Below are positions 38,848 through 48,143 of a DNA stretch of 64,000 nt, piece by piece. Positions within the stretch are counted from its first letter, which is position 1, and every line of letters begins with the position of its first letter. Under the pieces are notes generated by a model. That model saw only the letters and a program-made list of their open reading frames with translations, was not told where the DNA came from and searched no databases. The position numbers were made by a program, and so were the translations under genes. Location: contig NZ_JAEIOS010000011.1 in assembly GCF_016342265.1 (NCBI RefSeq), forward strand, positions 620,001-684,000. The letters run 5' to 3'. Source of the stretch: Corynebacterium meridianum (GTDB lineage: Bacteria; Actinomycetota; Actinomycetes; Mycobacteriales; Mycobacteriaceae).

Positions 38848-39915
38848 GTGACTGTCGCACCAGAAGGACGAAAGCTGCTCCGGGTCGAGGCCCGCAACGC
38901 GCAGACCCCGATCGAGACCAAACCCCGATGGATCCGCACCACCGCAAAAACCGGTCCCGAGTTCAAGGACATGAAGAAGCGGGTCGCCGGCGCCTCCCTC
39001 CACACCGTGTGCCAGGAGGCGGGCTGCCCGAACCTGCACGAGTGCTGGGAATCCCGCGAGGCCACGTTCCTCATCGGTGGTTCGCAGTGTTCCCGCAGGT
39101 GTGACTTCTGCCAGATCTCATCCGGCAAACCCGACCCCCTCGACAAAGACGAACCACGACGCGTCGCGGAGTCCATCCGTGAGATGAAACTCAACTACGC
39201 GACCATCACCGGTGTCACCCGTGACGATCTCGCTGATGAGGGCGCTTGGCTGTACGCGGAGGTCGTGCGCAAGATCCATGAACTCAACCCGAACACCGGT
39301 GTCGAGAACCTCACCCCGGACTTCTCCGGAAAACCGGATCTGCTCCAGGAGGTCTTCGAGGCCCGGCCCGAGGTCTTCGCCCACAACGTGGAGACCGTGC
39401 CCAGGATCTTCAAGCGCATCCGCCCCGCGTTCCGCTATGACCGTTCCCTGGACGTCATCCGGCAGGCCCGCGACTTCGGCCTGGTGACCAAGTCGAATCT
39501 GATTCTCGGGATGGGGGAAACCTACGAGGAGATCACACAGGCGATGCACGACCTGCACGACGCGGGCTGCGACATCCTCACCATCACCCAGTACCTCCGC
39601 CCCGGACCGATGTACCACCCGATCGCCCGATGGGTGAAGCCGGAGGAATTCCTGGAACACGCGGAGGCTGCCAAGGAGATGGGCTTCACCGGCGTCATGT
39701 CCGGCCCTCTCGTCCGGTCCTCGTACCGGGCCGGACGGCTGTACGCCCAGACCATCGAGGCCCGGGGAGAGGAACTGCCGGAGAATCTCGCGCACCTCAA
39801 GGAGACGACGGAGGGCACGACCGCGCAGGAGGCGTCCAGTCTGCTCGGCAAGTACGGCGCCTCACAGGACACACCCGTACAGAGCTTCGCCCCCTTCCAG
39901 CGCACCGGCTGCTGA
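38848..39915 (+). CDS. lipA: Lipoyl synthase (radical SAM)
   Basis: Inserts two sulfur atoms into the protein-bound octanoyl group. The 355-residue protein has the auxiliary cluster cysteines [12 protein letters not shown] (CX4CX5C) and the radical SAM motif CSRRCDFC (CX3CX2C), plus ATFLIGG and the C-terminal [10 protein letters not shown] serine motif that caps the auxiliary cluster. GTG start at 38848 ([17 protein letters not shown]) is fixed by the -10 box. Its substrate, AceF, is encoded 3 kb upstream. Confidence 0.97.
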   Translation: MTVAPEGRKLLRVEARNAQTPIETKPRWIRTTAKTGPEFKDMKKRVAGASLHTVCQEAGCPNLHECWESREATFLIGGSQCSRRCDFCQISSGKPDPLDKDEPRRVAESIREMKLNYATITGVTRDDLADEGAWLYAEVVRKIHELNPNTGVENLTPDFSGKPDLLQEVFEARPEVFAHNVETVPRIFKRIRPAFRYDRSLDVIRQARDFGLVTKSNLILGMGETYEEITQAMHDLHDAGCDILTITQYLRPGPMYHPIARWVKPEEFLEHAEAAKEMGFTGVMSGPLVRSSYRAGRLYAQTIEARGEELPENLAHLKETTEGTTAQEASSLLGKYGASQDTPVQSFAPFQRTGC

Positions 39916-39969
39916 CCGAACGGGCCCACGCGCCGCGGGGCCGGTGGCCGGTTTTCCGGCTGCATCGCC

Positions 39970-39975
39970 TATTGT
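39970..39975 (+). promoter_or_regulatory. -10 box for leaderless DUF4191 mRNA
   Basis: TATTGT ends 7 nt before the ATG at 39983. Confidence 0.5.
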
Positions 39976-39982
39976 TGAGGCC

Positions 39983-40756
39983 ATGGCAGACGAGAAGAAG
40001 GCGGCCGCGAAGGCCGCGATGAAGGAAGAGAAAGCCGCTAAGCGCGCCCAACGCAAGGAGACGCGCACCCAACTGTGGCAGGCATTCAACATGCTGCGGA
40101 AGCAGGACAAAATGTTCCTGCCGCTGGTTCTGCTGGCCATTCTCGGACTCGGCCTCGTCGGCTTCCTCATCGGACTGCTCTGGGGCGGAGAGTGGTTCAT
40201 GCTGCCCATCGGGCTCATCTTCGGTGTCCTGGCCGCCCTGTGGATCTTCACCAACCGCCTGCAGAAATCGGTCTACAGCCGCGCCGAGGGGCAACCGGGA
40301 GCCGCCGGGTGGGCGCTCGACAATCTCCGGAGCGGTGTCGGAATGGTGTGGAAGACCCACAATGCCGTCGCAGCAACCACGCAGATGGATGCCGTGCACC
40401 GTGTCGTCGGCGTCTGCGGCATCGTACTGGTCGGGGAAGGCGAGAAACGGCGGTTGAAGCCTCTCATGGCGCAACAACGCCGCAGACTCCAGCGTATCGC
40501 CAGCCAGTACCCCGTGTACGAAATCTACGTCGGTGACGGCGAGGATGAGGTACCGGTGGCGAAACTCCAGCGGGCCATGGTCCGGCTCCCGAGGAACATC
40601 AAGAAGGACGAGGTCCACTCGCTGTACGCCCGCCTGGAGGCGATGGACACCCAGCAGGGCAACCCCGGTCTGCCCAAGGGCCCAATACCGAGGGGCGGTT
40701 CCATGTCCGGTCTCAACCGGCGTGCCCGTCGGGCCGCCGACCGCAAGAAGAAGTAG
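39983..40756 (+). CDS. DUF4191 membrane protein
   Basis: A 257-residue protein of the actinobacterial DUF4191 family, found after lipA as in M. tuberculosis Rv2219. A charged Lys/Ala/Glu N-terminus (residues 1-30) precedes two TM helices (about 48-68 and 70-92) and a soluble C-terminal domain with the conserved EGQPGAAGWALDNLR, VCGIVLVGEG and IYVGDGEDEVPVAKLQRAM segments. No activity is known. Start ATG 39983 agrees with the leaderless -10 box; an upstream in-frame ATG at 39944 is rejected because it precedes that box. Confidence 0.88.
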   Translation: MADEKKAAAKAAMKEEKAAKRAQRKETRTQLWQAFNMLRKQDKMFLPLVLLAILGLGLVGFLIGLLWGGEWFMLPIGLIFGVLAALWIFTNRLQKSVYSRAEGQPGAAGWALDNLRSGVGMVWKTHNAVAATTQMDAVHRVVGVCGIVLVGEGEKRRLKPLMAQQRRRLQRIASQYPVYEIYVGDGEDEVPVAKLQRAMVRLPRNIKKDEVHSLYARLEAMDTQQGNPGLPKGPIPRGGSMSGLNRRARRAADRKKK

Positions 40757-40774
40757 CTCCTCCACGTGCCTGCC

Positions 40775-40799
40775 CCCTCCCGGCCCCCTCCCGGGAGGG
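40775..40799 (+). terminator. Terminator of the DUF4191 gene
   Basis: CCCTCCCGG (40775-40783) pairs with CCGGGAGGG (40791-40799), followed by CTTTTC. Confidence 0.85.
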
Positions 40800-41048
40800 C
40801 TTTTCGTATCCCGGGTTTCTGCACCGTTCGCACGACACGCCGGAAACCGCCCTCTTTCAGGAGACAGGACCAACAGGTGGCCGATCGCCATTGTCTGAAT
40901 GTGCCCGATCGGACCCCCTCGGGCACAGCCCCGGAATATCTCTGTTTTCCGGGTATCTCCATTATGTCCACCCACCTGCACCTTAATGTGATGATTCCCC
41001 TAGTGAACCCGTTTGCAAACCGGGCGTGACCGGCGGGATCATGGAGAT

Positions 41049-42668
41049 GTGCAACTACTCGTCGACAATCAGCTCCTGGCCCTCCTCGTCATCATGTCGA
41101 TCGGTCTGGTCATCGGCCGGCTCCGGATCGGCGGATTCAGTCTCGGTGTCGCCGCAGTCCTCTTCGTCGGCATCGGATTCTCCACCGCCGAGCCCGAGAT
41201 CCAGCTCCCTCCGATCGTCTTCATCATCGGGCTCTCCCTGTTCGTGTACACGATCGGACTCGAGGCGGGCCCCGGGTTCTTCCGCTCGCTGCGTACCACC
41301 GGTGTCCGCCACAACCTCCTCGGTGCCGGCGCGATCCTGCTGGCCACCCTGACGGCACTCGTCATCATCCCGCTGCTGGGGATCGGCGGCGCCTCCGGAG
41401 CCGGCATGTTCACCGGAGCGATGACCAACACGCCCGCCATGGCCGCCGTCGTCGACGCCATCCCGGGACTGGTCAATGATCCCGCCCGGTTGGCCGAGGT
41501 CGTCGAACTCCCCGTCGTCGCCTACTCCCTCGCCTACCCCATCGGTGTTCTCGGGGTGATCGTGTCGGTCGCGATCCTGGGCAAGGTGTGGAAGATAGAC
41601 CACGACGCCGAGGCACGGAAAGCCGGGGTCGCCCCACAGAAGCTCATCACCCGCCGGATCCGCGTCGAGCGGGACGATCTCGCCGAGGTCGTCAATCTCC
41701 GGAACGGTCTGCACCTCCAGATCATCGTCTCCCGGATCGAGCACAACGGCAAGCTCTTCCTCCCCGAACCCGGTGACACGGTGGAACCCGGGGACATCCT
41801 CTCGATCGTGGGAACGGCCGAGGAGATCGAACGGGCCGCCGCCGAGATAGGTGAGCTCCTCCCGGGAGATCCGACCCACGATGAGCGCCTCGATTACCGC
41901 CGTATCTTCGTCTCCACCAGTTCAATGGTCGGTATTCCCCTGTCGAAGTTGAATTCCCGTATGCCCGGCATACTGGTCACCCGCGTGCGTCGGGGTGACG
42001 TCGACATGGTCGCCACCCCGGACACGGTCCTCCAGCTCGGTGACCGCGTCCGGGTCGTGAGCACCCATGACCGGATCGACCAGGCGACCCGGCTGTTCGG
42101 TGACTCCTACAAGCGGCTCTCCGACATCAACCTCCTCCCGCTGCTCGCCGGGATGGCGATCGGTGTCCTCGTCGGCATGATCCCCCTGCCGCTACCCGGT
42201 GGCATCACGCTCCGCCTCGGCAGCGCCGGTGGCCCGCTCGTCGTGGCACTGACGCTCGGAGCTCTCGGGCGCACCGGAAAGATCGTCTGGCAGGTCCCCT
42301 ACGGCGCGAACCTCGCGCTGCGGCAGTTCGGGATCACACTGTTCCTCGCCGGTATCGGCACCACAGCGGGAGCCGGATTCAAGGCTGCTCTCGGCGACCC
42401 CGCGACGCTGAAGATCATCGCCGGTGGTGCCGTCCTGACCTTCGTGCTCTCCCTGTTCACCCTGATCATCGGTCACCGTGTGATGGGGATACCGTTCGGA
42501 CAGGCCGCCGGTATCGTCGCGGGGCTACAGACGCACCCCGCGATCCTGAGCTACGTCTCCGACCAGACCAGGAACGAGCTGCCCTCAATGGGTTACACCA
42601 CGGTGTATCCGATGTCGATGATGGTGAAGATCATTGCCGCCCAGGCTGTGCTGTTCATCTTGTTGTGA
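41049..42668 (+). CDS. AspT/YidE-type permease with two RCK_C domains
   Basis: A 539-residue membrane protein of the aspartate-alanine exchanger (AAE) family. Two membrane halves (about residues 5-185 and 355-539, 5 TM helices each, related as an internal duplication) flank a cytoplasmic block with two TrkA-C (RCK_C) domains: GLHLQIIVSRIEHNGKLFLP...GDILSIVG and MPGILVTRVRRGDVDMVA...GDRVRVVS. RCK_C domains commonly bind small regulators. In this genus one cannot tell substrate from sequence; homologues export aspartate, succinate or glutamate-type anions. Start GTG 41049 (VQLLVDNQLLALLV) is inferred; no good ribosome site is seen. Confidence 0.85.
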   Translation: MQLLVDNQLLALLVIMSIGLVIGRLRIGGFSLGVAAVLFVGIGFSTAEPEIQLPPIVFIIGLSLFVYTIGLEAGPGFFRSLRTTGVRHNLLGAGAILLATLTALVIIPLLGIGGASGAGMFTGAMTNTPAMAAVVDAIPGLVNDPARLAEVVELPVVAYSLAYPIGVLGVIVSVAILGKVWKIDHDAEARKAGVAPQKLITRRIRVERDDLAEVVNLRNGLHLQIIVSRIEHNGKLFLPEPGDTVEPGDILSIVGTAEEIERAAAEIGELLPGDPTHDERLDYRRIFVSTSSMVGIPLSKLNSRMPGILVTRVRRGDVDMVATPDTVLQLGDRVRVVSTHDRIDQATRLFGDSYKRLSDINLLPLLAGMAIGVLVGMIPLPLPGGITLRLGSAGGPLVVALTLGALGRTGKIVWQVPYGANLALRQFGITLFLAGIGTTAGAGFKAALGDPATLKIIAGGAVLTFVLSLFTLIIGHRVMGIPFGQAAGIVAGLQTHPAILSYVSDQTRNELPSMGYTTVYPMSMMVKIIAAQAVLFILL

Positions 42669-42701
42669 CGCGTGGCGGGATCGACTCCCCGCGAAAGATC
42701 A

Positions 42702-42734
42702 GGGCGCGTACCCACCTCGGGGGGTACGCGCCCT
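42702..42734. terminator. Bidirectional terminator between permease and RDD genes
   Basis: Perfect 13-bp arms (42702-42714 and 42722-42734) around a 7-nt loop, followed on the plus strand by TCCTGTTTTC. Confidence 0.88.
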
Positions 42735-42756
42735 TCCTGTTTTCTCCGCACCGTGG

Positions 42757-43233
42757 TCAGCCGAGAATCACCGCTGTCCCGGTCACCCGGTCGTGGAGTC
42801 CGCGGCCGTCGGAGTCGACGAGCACCGGCGGGAAGATGAATACGGCCAGAACGGCCCGAACCAGGGCCCGGACGAATCCGACGCGCTGGCCGGGACGGTC
42901 GATCCGCGCCACCCCCATCCTCATCATCGCCTGGCCCGGGGTGCGGGCGAACAGCGTCACAGAGATGACGCTGATGATAAAGAACATCAGCAGCTCGACG
43001 GTGGCGAATCCCCCGAGCGCATCCGTCATCGAGGTGACGATCACGGTGGCTAGCATGGCCACGACCCAGTCGAGGGCGATCCCGCCGACACGGCGCATGA
43101 CGCTGGCCAGCGCACCGTATCCCTCTTCGGGCAGACCGAGTCGCTCACCGGGCCATTTCGCGGGTGCGAGTGGGTCCTCATTCTCGGCGGGGATCTGCGG
43201 TCCATCGAGCCAACTGTGTTTGTCGCGTGCCAT
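42757..43233 (-). CDS. RDD-family membrane protein
   Basis: A 158-residue protein. After a soluble N-terminus (about 45 residues) comes the RDD motif region RRVGGIALDWVVAML (Arg and Asp), then further TM segments (GGFATVELLMFFIISVISVTLF; ALVRAVLAVFIFPPVLV) with the second conserved Arg-Asp region in RTPGQAMMRMGVARID and the terminal LHDRVTGTAVI. Its function is unknown; some RDD proteins act in ion or compatible-solute exchange. Start ATG 43233 follows TAAGTT (43241-43246) by 7 nt, a leaderless layout. In mycobacteria an RDD gene sits beside glnA in the same way. Confidence 0.88.
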   Translation of the reverse strand: MARDKHSWLDGPQIPAENEDPLAPAKWPGERLGLPEEGYGALASVMRRVGGIALDWVVAMLATVIVTSMTDALGGFATVELLMFFIISVISVTLFARTPGQAMMRMGVARIDRPGQRVGFVRALVRAVLAVFIFPPVLVDSDGRGLHDRVTGTAVILG

Positions 43234-43300
43234 GTCCCCTAACTTAGCGTCCACGCGGTGCCCCTGCGCACAGGGCGTGGGTTATGGTCGCGCGACAGAT

Positions 43301-43325
43301 ACTGGGTACAGTGGTTATATATATG
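43301..43325 (+). promoter_or_regulatory. glnA promoter region
   Basis: A TATATATAT stretch (43317-43325) is a likely -10 region. Just upstream, ACTG-GGTA-CAGT (43301-43312) is a small perfect palindrome. I do not find a clear AmtR box. The leader to the GTG would be about 120 nt. Confidence 0.4.
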
Positions 43326-43451
43326 AACAGTTTCCGAAGATGACTGCCAGCGCGAGCCACGACAGCCACAACGGAATCAGTTCATGCCAGAGATCATCCG
43401 AGACGATCATGCACCCGGCACCCCGAGACCGGCCCGCTATTAGGAGTCACC

Positions 43452-44888
43452 GTGGCATTTGAAACCACAGAAGACGTCACCAAGTTCATCGCCGACGAGA
43501 ACATCGAGTTCGTCGACATCCGATTCACCGACGTTCCCGGAATTGAACAGCACTTCACCATTCCGGCCTCGATGTTCGACGAAGACGCGGTCGAGGAGGG
43601 TCTCGCATTCGACGGTTCCTCCATCCGTGGCTTCACCACGATCGACGAATCCGACATGAACCTGCTCCCGGACCTCGCCACCGCCGTGGTGGACCCGTTC
43701 CGTAAAGCTAAGACGCTGAACATGAAGTTCTTCGTCCACGATCCCTTCACCCGCGAGCCGTTCTCCCGGGACCCGCGCAACGTCGCCCGCAAGGCGGAAG
43801 AGTACCTCACCTCCACCGGTATCGCCGACACCTGTTTCTTCGGCGCCGAGGCCGAGTTCTACATCTTCGACAAGGTCTCCTACGCGACCGACACCAACTC
43901 CGGCTTCTACCACCTCGACTCCGTCGAGGGCTGGTGGAACCGCGGTGAGGAGGAGAACCTCGACGGCAGCCCGAACCTCGGTTACAAGAACCGCATGAAG
44001 GGCGGCTACTTCCCCGTAGCACCGTACGATCACGCGCAGGATCTGCGCGACGACATGTGCCGCAACCTGGCGAACTGCGGGTTCTCCCTCGAGCGTGCGC
44101 ACCACGAGGTCGGCACCGGCGGCCAGCAGGAGATCAACTACAAGTTCAACACCCTGCTGCACGCCGCGGACGATCTGCAGAGCTTCAAGTACATCATCAA
44201 GAACACCGCGTTCCAGCAGGGCAAGTCGGTCACCTTCATGCCCAAACCCATCGCCGGCGACAACGGCTCCGGTATGCACGCCCACCAGTCACTGTGGAAG
44301 GACGGCAAACCGCTGTTCCACGACGAGTCCGGTTACGCCGGCCTCTCGGACATGGCCCGCTACTACATCGGCGGCATCCTGCACCACGCCGGCGCGGTTC
44401 TCGCGTTCACCAACCCGACGTTGAACTCCTATCACCGCCTGGTACCGGGCTTCGAGGCGCCGATCAACCTCGTCTACTCGCAGCGCAACCGTTCCGCCGC
44501 CGTGCGCATCCCGATCACCGGCTCGAACCCGAAGGCCAAGCGCATCGAGTTCCGCGCACCGGACCCGTCCGGTAACCCCTACCTGGGCTTCGCGGCGATG
44601 ATGCTCGCCGGTCTCGACGGCATCAAGAACCGCATCGAGCCGCACGCGCCCGTGGACAAGGACCTCTACGAGCTGCCCCCGGAGGAGGCCGCCAGCATCC
44701 CGCAGGCACCGACCTCCCTCGAGGCCTCCCTGAAGGAGCTGGAGCGCGACCACGACTTCCTCACCGAGGGCGACGTGTTCACCGAGGATCTCATCGACAC
44801 GTACATCAAGTTCAAGTACGACAACGAGATCACCCCGGTCCGCCTGCGTCCCACCCCGCAGGAATTCGAAATGTACTACGACTGCTGA
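43452..44888 (+). CDS. glnA: Glutamine synthetase, type I (GlnA1)
   Basis: ATP-dependent synthesis of glutamine from glutamate and ammonia; a dodecamer in the cytosol. The 478-residue length and motifs are GS-I beta: [64 protein letters not shown] and [17 protein letters not shown]. The adenylylation site is present as [10 protein letters not shown], so activity can be controlled by GlnE, whose gene ends the window. GTG start at 43452 with TAGGAG 6 nt upstream. Confidence 0.98.
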   Translation: MAFETTEDVTKFIADENIEFVDIRFTDVPGIEQHFTIPASMFDEDAVEEGLAFDGSSIRGFTTIDESDMNLLPDLATAVVDPFRKAKTLNMKFFVHDPFTREPFSRDPRNVARKAEEYLTSTGIADTCFFGAEAEFYIFDKVSYATDTNSGFYHLDSVEGWWNRGEEENLDGSPNLGYKNRMKGGYFPVAPYDHAQDLRDDMCRNLANCGFSLERAHHEVGTGGQQEINYKFNTLLHAADDLQSFKYIIKNTAFQQGKSVTFMPKPIAGDNGSGMHAHQSLWKDGKPLFHDESGYAGLSDMARYYIGGILHHAGAVLAFTNPTLNSYHRLVPGFEAPINLVYSQRNRSAAVRIPITGSNPKAKRIEFRAPDPSGNPYLGFAAMMLAGLDGIKNRIEPHAPVDKDLYELPPEEAASIPQAPTSLEASLKELERDHDFLTEGDVFTEDLIDTYIKFKYDNEITPVRLRPTPQEFEMYYDC

Positions 44889-44893
44889 TTTGA

Positions 44894-44933
44894 GTGGCCC
44901 CTGACCGTTGCGTTTCCGCTGGTCAGGGGCCAC
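44894..44933 (+). terminator. glnA terminator, first hairpin
   Basis: Perfect 13-bp arms (44894-44906 and 44921-44933) around a 14-nt loop, 6 bp after the stop codon. Confidence 0.88.
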
Positions 44934-44974
44934 CCGTGTAGTTCACATCCCCGTCTCCCCGGATTGATGCGGAC

Positions 44975-45013
44975 AGAAGGTGGGCCAGAGCGTTGTTCTC
45001 TGGCCCGCCTTCT
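44975..45013. terminator. Second hairpin behind glnA
   Basis: Arms 44975-44990 and 44998-45013 pair over 16 bp with one wobble, around a 7-nt loop. It may back up the first terminator or be the remnant of a lost neighbour. Confidence 0.7.
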
Positions 45014-45120
45014 GCGTCTGGTCCTGCACCGGGACGAGGCGGAGGTGTGGCTCCCGTGGGCTGCGGCCCCGGACCGGTCGGGTGAACTCCGGTTGTTCCC
45101 GGCGGTGAGCCGGGTACCGG

Positions 45121-45126
45121 TAGCCT
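45121..45126 (+). promoter_or_regulatory. -10 box for leaderless PP2C-like mRNA
   Basis: TAGCCT ends 8 nt before the ATG at 45135. Confidence 0.5.
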
Positions 45127-45134
45127 GACAAAAC

Positions 45135-45962
45135 ATGGTGACCTACACACACTCGTGGAAAGCACGGAACCAGGATGCCGTCATCGCCACCGACCGGTTG
45201 ATCGCGGCGATCGACGGATGCTCACCCATTTCGTCGGCGGACGGCTCCGGTGAACGGGTCTCCGATTTCGCGGCTACCTTCGCGGAGGATCTCGCAGCCA
45301 GCGTGTCGGATCCGGGCCATGTCCACGGTCAGATCGCGACGGCCCTGCAGAACACGCAGAAGCGGTGCGGCAACCACGGGGTGACCGCCACTCTGGCGCT
45401 CGCCGTCTGGGACGCGGAGAACCTCGCTGCAGCGGTCATCGGCGACAGCCCGGTCGTCGTCGAGCGGGCCGGGGAAGACGCGACGGTGATCATCACCGAC
45501 CCAGCCTATGACGGCCACGAGGACGCGGCTCTAGCCCGGGTCAGGGAGGCTCTGTCCGAAGGCGTGCCGGCTTCCCGGGCGTACACCTCGGCTCGGCCGC
45601 TCCTGTCCACTGACAGGGTGGCCCGGAACACCTGCGAGGGACGGTGGATCATCTCGGATTTCACTCCCGCAAAGGACGTCGCCGCGAGAATCACGGTGCG
45701 CACGTTCCCCACTGGATCGGTGTCACGGGTCTCCGCGTGCACCGACGGCATGAGCCGGATCGTCGAACTCCTCGGGGTGCTCACCTACCCCGAGCTCTTC
45801 GACCGGGTGCAGGCCGGTGCCGGGGACGAACTGGTCTCGATCATCGATGAACTGGAAAATGACGACCTGGAAGGGGCGAAGTTGCCCCGCTTCTCCAGAC
45901 GCGACGACATGAGCGCCGCGATCGGTGTGCCCGACAGACCGATCACACCGAGTGCAGACTAG
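45135..45962 (+). CDS. PP2C-like (PPM) phosphatase-domain protein
   Basis: A 275-residue soluble protein with the PPM phosphatase layout: NQDAVI at residues 12-17, the motif-2 aspartate in AAIDGCSP (Asp27), an AVIGDSPVVV beta segment (GD motif), the motif-8 aspartate in CTDGMSR (about residue 200) and Asp257/258 in RRDDMSAA. The metal-binding Asp set therefore seems complete, but the domain is short and divergent, and its activity is not proven. Composition is close to the core genome. Its stop codon (45960-45962) overlaps the stop of the AT-rich convergent gene. A leaderless -10 box precedes the ATG. Confidence 0.7.
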   Translation: MVTYTHSWKARNQDAVIATDRLIAAIDGCSPISSADGSGERVSDFAATFAEDLAASVSDPGHVHGQIATALQNTQKRCGNHGVTATLALAVWDAENLAAAVIGDSPVVVERAGEDATVIITDPAYDGHEDAALARVREALSEGVPASRAYTSARPLLSTDRVARNTCEGRWIISDFTPAKDVAARITVRTFPTGSVSRVSACTDGMSRIVELLGVLTYPELFDRVQAGAGDELVSIIDELENDDLEGAKLPRFSRRDDMSAAIGVPDRPITPSAD

Positions 45963-47929
45963 TTCGTCATGGGACTTGGAAGATGTTCACCGATGTAGCC
46001 TATGTACACCTTGCCGTCGTTCTGAAGATTATCGAAGAAGTGCATTCTCGGAGCCTTGCCACTGTCGTTGGCGAGTCGACCATGAGCCGCCATGAAAACG
46101 AAACCACTGGGGTCCACGTTCGCGGGTACAGGCAACATTCTGGGGCCCGAAAATTTGGGGTTGTTCTTCACAGCCTTCGTCTCATCCGCAGCGAAGCGGT
46201 CGGGCGGAACGCTCCTCTGCGTATCATTCACGTAGTGATACAAGGATCTGACGGAACCCGGTGAGTTGTACTGCCGTCCGTAGCTCTCGAGCATCTTTAT
46301 GAAGTTCCAGCATGCCCTGACGATATTTCGCGCACTCTTACGTTCATCGAGAATGGTCGCTTTGCCCGAATCTCCGGTAAAGCGCACATGCCGGAAGGTC
46401 TCACCATCCTGAAGATACTGGATAATCTTGCTCATACTCGCTGGGGTCTTCACTGCAGGCCTTTCCGAGAGAGAACTGGAGAACGGACCACTTTGCAGTT
46501 TCGCATGGAGTGCTCCGGTGATTTCCCAACGCTCCTGCAGCTGTTCTTCAAGCTGATTGTTCTGTTCGCTGATCTCCTCGTAAAGTTCCCTGTAATAGTC
46601 ACACTCTCCGGTGACCTCGTCGAAGAAATCGTACGTCTCCGCTTTCTCTCGCTCCAGCTCTTCAATCCGAGCTGTCAGACCCTGAACCTTGCTACCCCCT
46701 TCTGCGAGAGCGAGAAGCTGGAGGACGCTCTCTTCAATATCCTTACCAGGATCTTCGATTCCCAGATTCGCGGAAAACTCAACCATCAAATCGACGATTC
46801 TCTCCGCTTCGCCTGATTTCCTGGATGATGGTTGCGCACCACTCTGTTTCGATTCCTCAGGACATGAGGACGGAACCACGCTCGGCGCGACTCCAGTCTC
46901 CCGTGCCCCGATGATCCTTGGAAGATGATCACCACCTTTGCCATCTCCGTGAGACTGCTCTTTTATTCGGCGCGGAACGTCGAGCGGACTTCTACACGTA
47001 GTGCGCAGTGGTACTGTTGTCGCCGTTGTTCTGCCGATACCGGCCGTCGTTGTTCCGCGGCGTTTTCCTTCCACCGTCTTCAACAGATCAAGGAACTCCC
47101 GATCTACGGTTCCCCCTGTCACGGCACGGATACATTCGAAATAGAGTGAATCCTGAACTCTTCTGATCTCAGGTTCTGCAAGATGTTCCAACCTGTAGCG
47201 ACGATGCCGGCGTGCATCGTCCCCCGCTTCGCTGTCGAAACCAGGTTGAAAGATCCGCAAGCCATAGTGGTCCACCGGGTATTTCGGCGAAGCGAGATTA
47301 TTAAATGTCACACTTGCCTCCGCATCTAGGAGGTAGACCGAAGTAACCCCATGGAGTTTTCCGCAGTACTCTGCCACTTTCTCTTTTCTCTTGCGGAGCA
47401 TTTTCTGAATACGAGGATGGTTGGCATGGTCGGGGTTCATAGCCGCCACTATCACCGATTCACGGCGGCGTGGGTTGTTTAGGACATTTTCCAGTAGGTC
47501 ATTCACTTGATGAGCTTTACGAATAACCGGATCCCCCGCGTACATAGATTGACCGACGCTACCCATCAGAACCAGCTCATCTGCGAGGAATTTGGAGACC
47601 AGGGTCGGGTAATACTCAACTTTATGTGAGGGTGCGTGTACCTCGACTAAGGCTCTTCCGGGTTGGCTCGGGGACCCCTCCACCGCAAAAATGCGCGTTC
47701 GATAAAAATTGACAACGTCTTCTATCAGAATGCAGTTCCGCGAGTCGACCTCAGTGCGGAAAAGCGAAACCTTCCTACCATTTCCGACATCGACGGAAGC
47801 TCTCCCCCCGATCTTGCTCAGATCGTATTCCTCCCGCCTTCCGACCCACTTCCGATAGGCGCGCTCTACACCCTTCAACGGATCCAGACATTCCGGTATT
47901 TCTCCGAAGGTTCTGTGTTTGAGTGCCAC
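45959..47929 (-). CDS. Large AT-rich accessory protein of unknown function (candidate defence-related gene)
   Basis: No family recognised with confidence. The 656 residues divide into an N-terminal globular region (about 1-260), with a Rossmann-like stretch RESVIVAAMNPDHANHP and the segment VTSVYLLDAEASVTF...YGLRIFQPGFDSEAGDDARRHRRY. A basic, low-complexity linker (about 280-360) follows, then a coiled coil (about 400-480, RIEELEREKAETYDFFDEV...QNNQLEEQLQERWE). The C-terminal domain (about 500-656) ends APRMHFFDNLQNDGKVYIGYIGEHLP. The whole gene is visibly richer in A/T than its flanks, and its upstream region (47930-48060) is AT-rich, both signs of transfer. From memory, actinobacterial defence-island proteins share a G-x-R-x-Y/F-x-P-G-x-D then D-x-x-R-H-R pattern; this is unverified. 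GTG start, with AGGGAG close upstream. Confidence 0.6.
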   Translation of the reverse strand: MALKHRTFGEIPECLDPLKGVERAYRKWVGRREEYDLSKIGGRASVDVGNGRKVSLFRTEVDSRNCILIEDVVNFYRTRIFAVEGSPSQPGRALVEVHAPSHKVEYYPTLVSKFLADELVLMGSVGQSMYAGDPVIRKAHQVNDLLENVLNNPRRRESVIVAAMNPDHANHPRIQKMLRKRKEKVAEYCGKLHGVTSVYLLDAEASVTFNNLASPKYPVDHYGLRIFQPGFDSEAGDDARRHRRYRLEHLAEPEIRRVQDSLYFECIRAVTGGTVDREFLDLLKTVEGKRRGTTTAGIGRTTATTVPLRTTCRSPLDVPRRIKEQSHGDGKGGDHLPRIIGARETGVAPSVVPSSCPEESKQSGAQPSSRKSGEAERIVDLMVEFSANLGIEDPGKDIEESVLQLLALAEGGSKVQGLTARIEELEREKAETYDFFDEVTGECDYYRELYEEISEQNNQLEEQLQERWEITGALHAKLQSGPFSSSLSERPAVKTPASMSKIIQYLQDGETFRHVRFTGDSGKATILDERKSARNIVRACWNFIKMLESYGRQYNSPGSVRSLYHYVNDTQRSVPPDRFAADETKAVKNNPKFSGPRMLPVPANVDPSGFVFMAAHGRLANDSGKAPRMHFFDNLQNDGKVYIGYIGEHLPSPMTN

Positions 47930-48143
47930 GAGCTCCCTGCTTTTCTCTTTGTTTTCCGGTGGTCAATCCGTCTTTTCGATCTTGATTTCACATTCTATTC
48001 TTATATGAAATATAAACCTCCATTTGGCAAAGTGACCTGGAACACTCATTCCGGTCGCGCTAACCTACGGTGCCGTATCCTGGGGGTGTGCCCGACACGG
48101 GCGCACCGACCCACACACCCCAGGTTCAAGGATTGATGACGAC
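47930..48143. other. AT-rich promoter region between divergent genes
   Basis: The first 100 bp are unusually A/T-rich for this window (for example TTCTTATATGAAATATAAA near 48000) and probably entered with the gene to the left. Plus-strand TATCCT (48076-48081) is a likely -10 for the right-hand gene. Confidence 0.5.

Noticed and set aside
43255..43451. AmtR operator upstream of glnA
   Set aside because: I looked for the CTAT-N6-ATAG pattern and did not find a convincing match on either strand.
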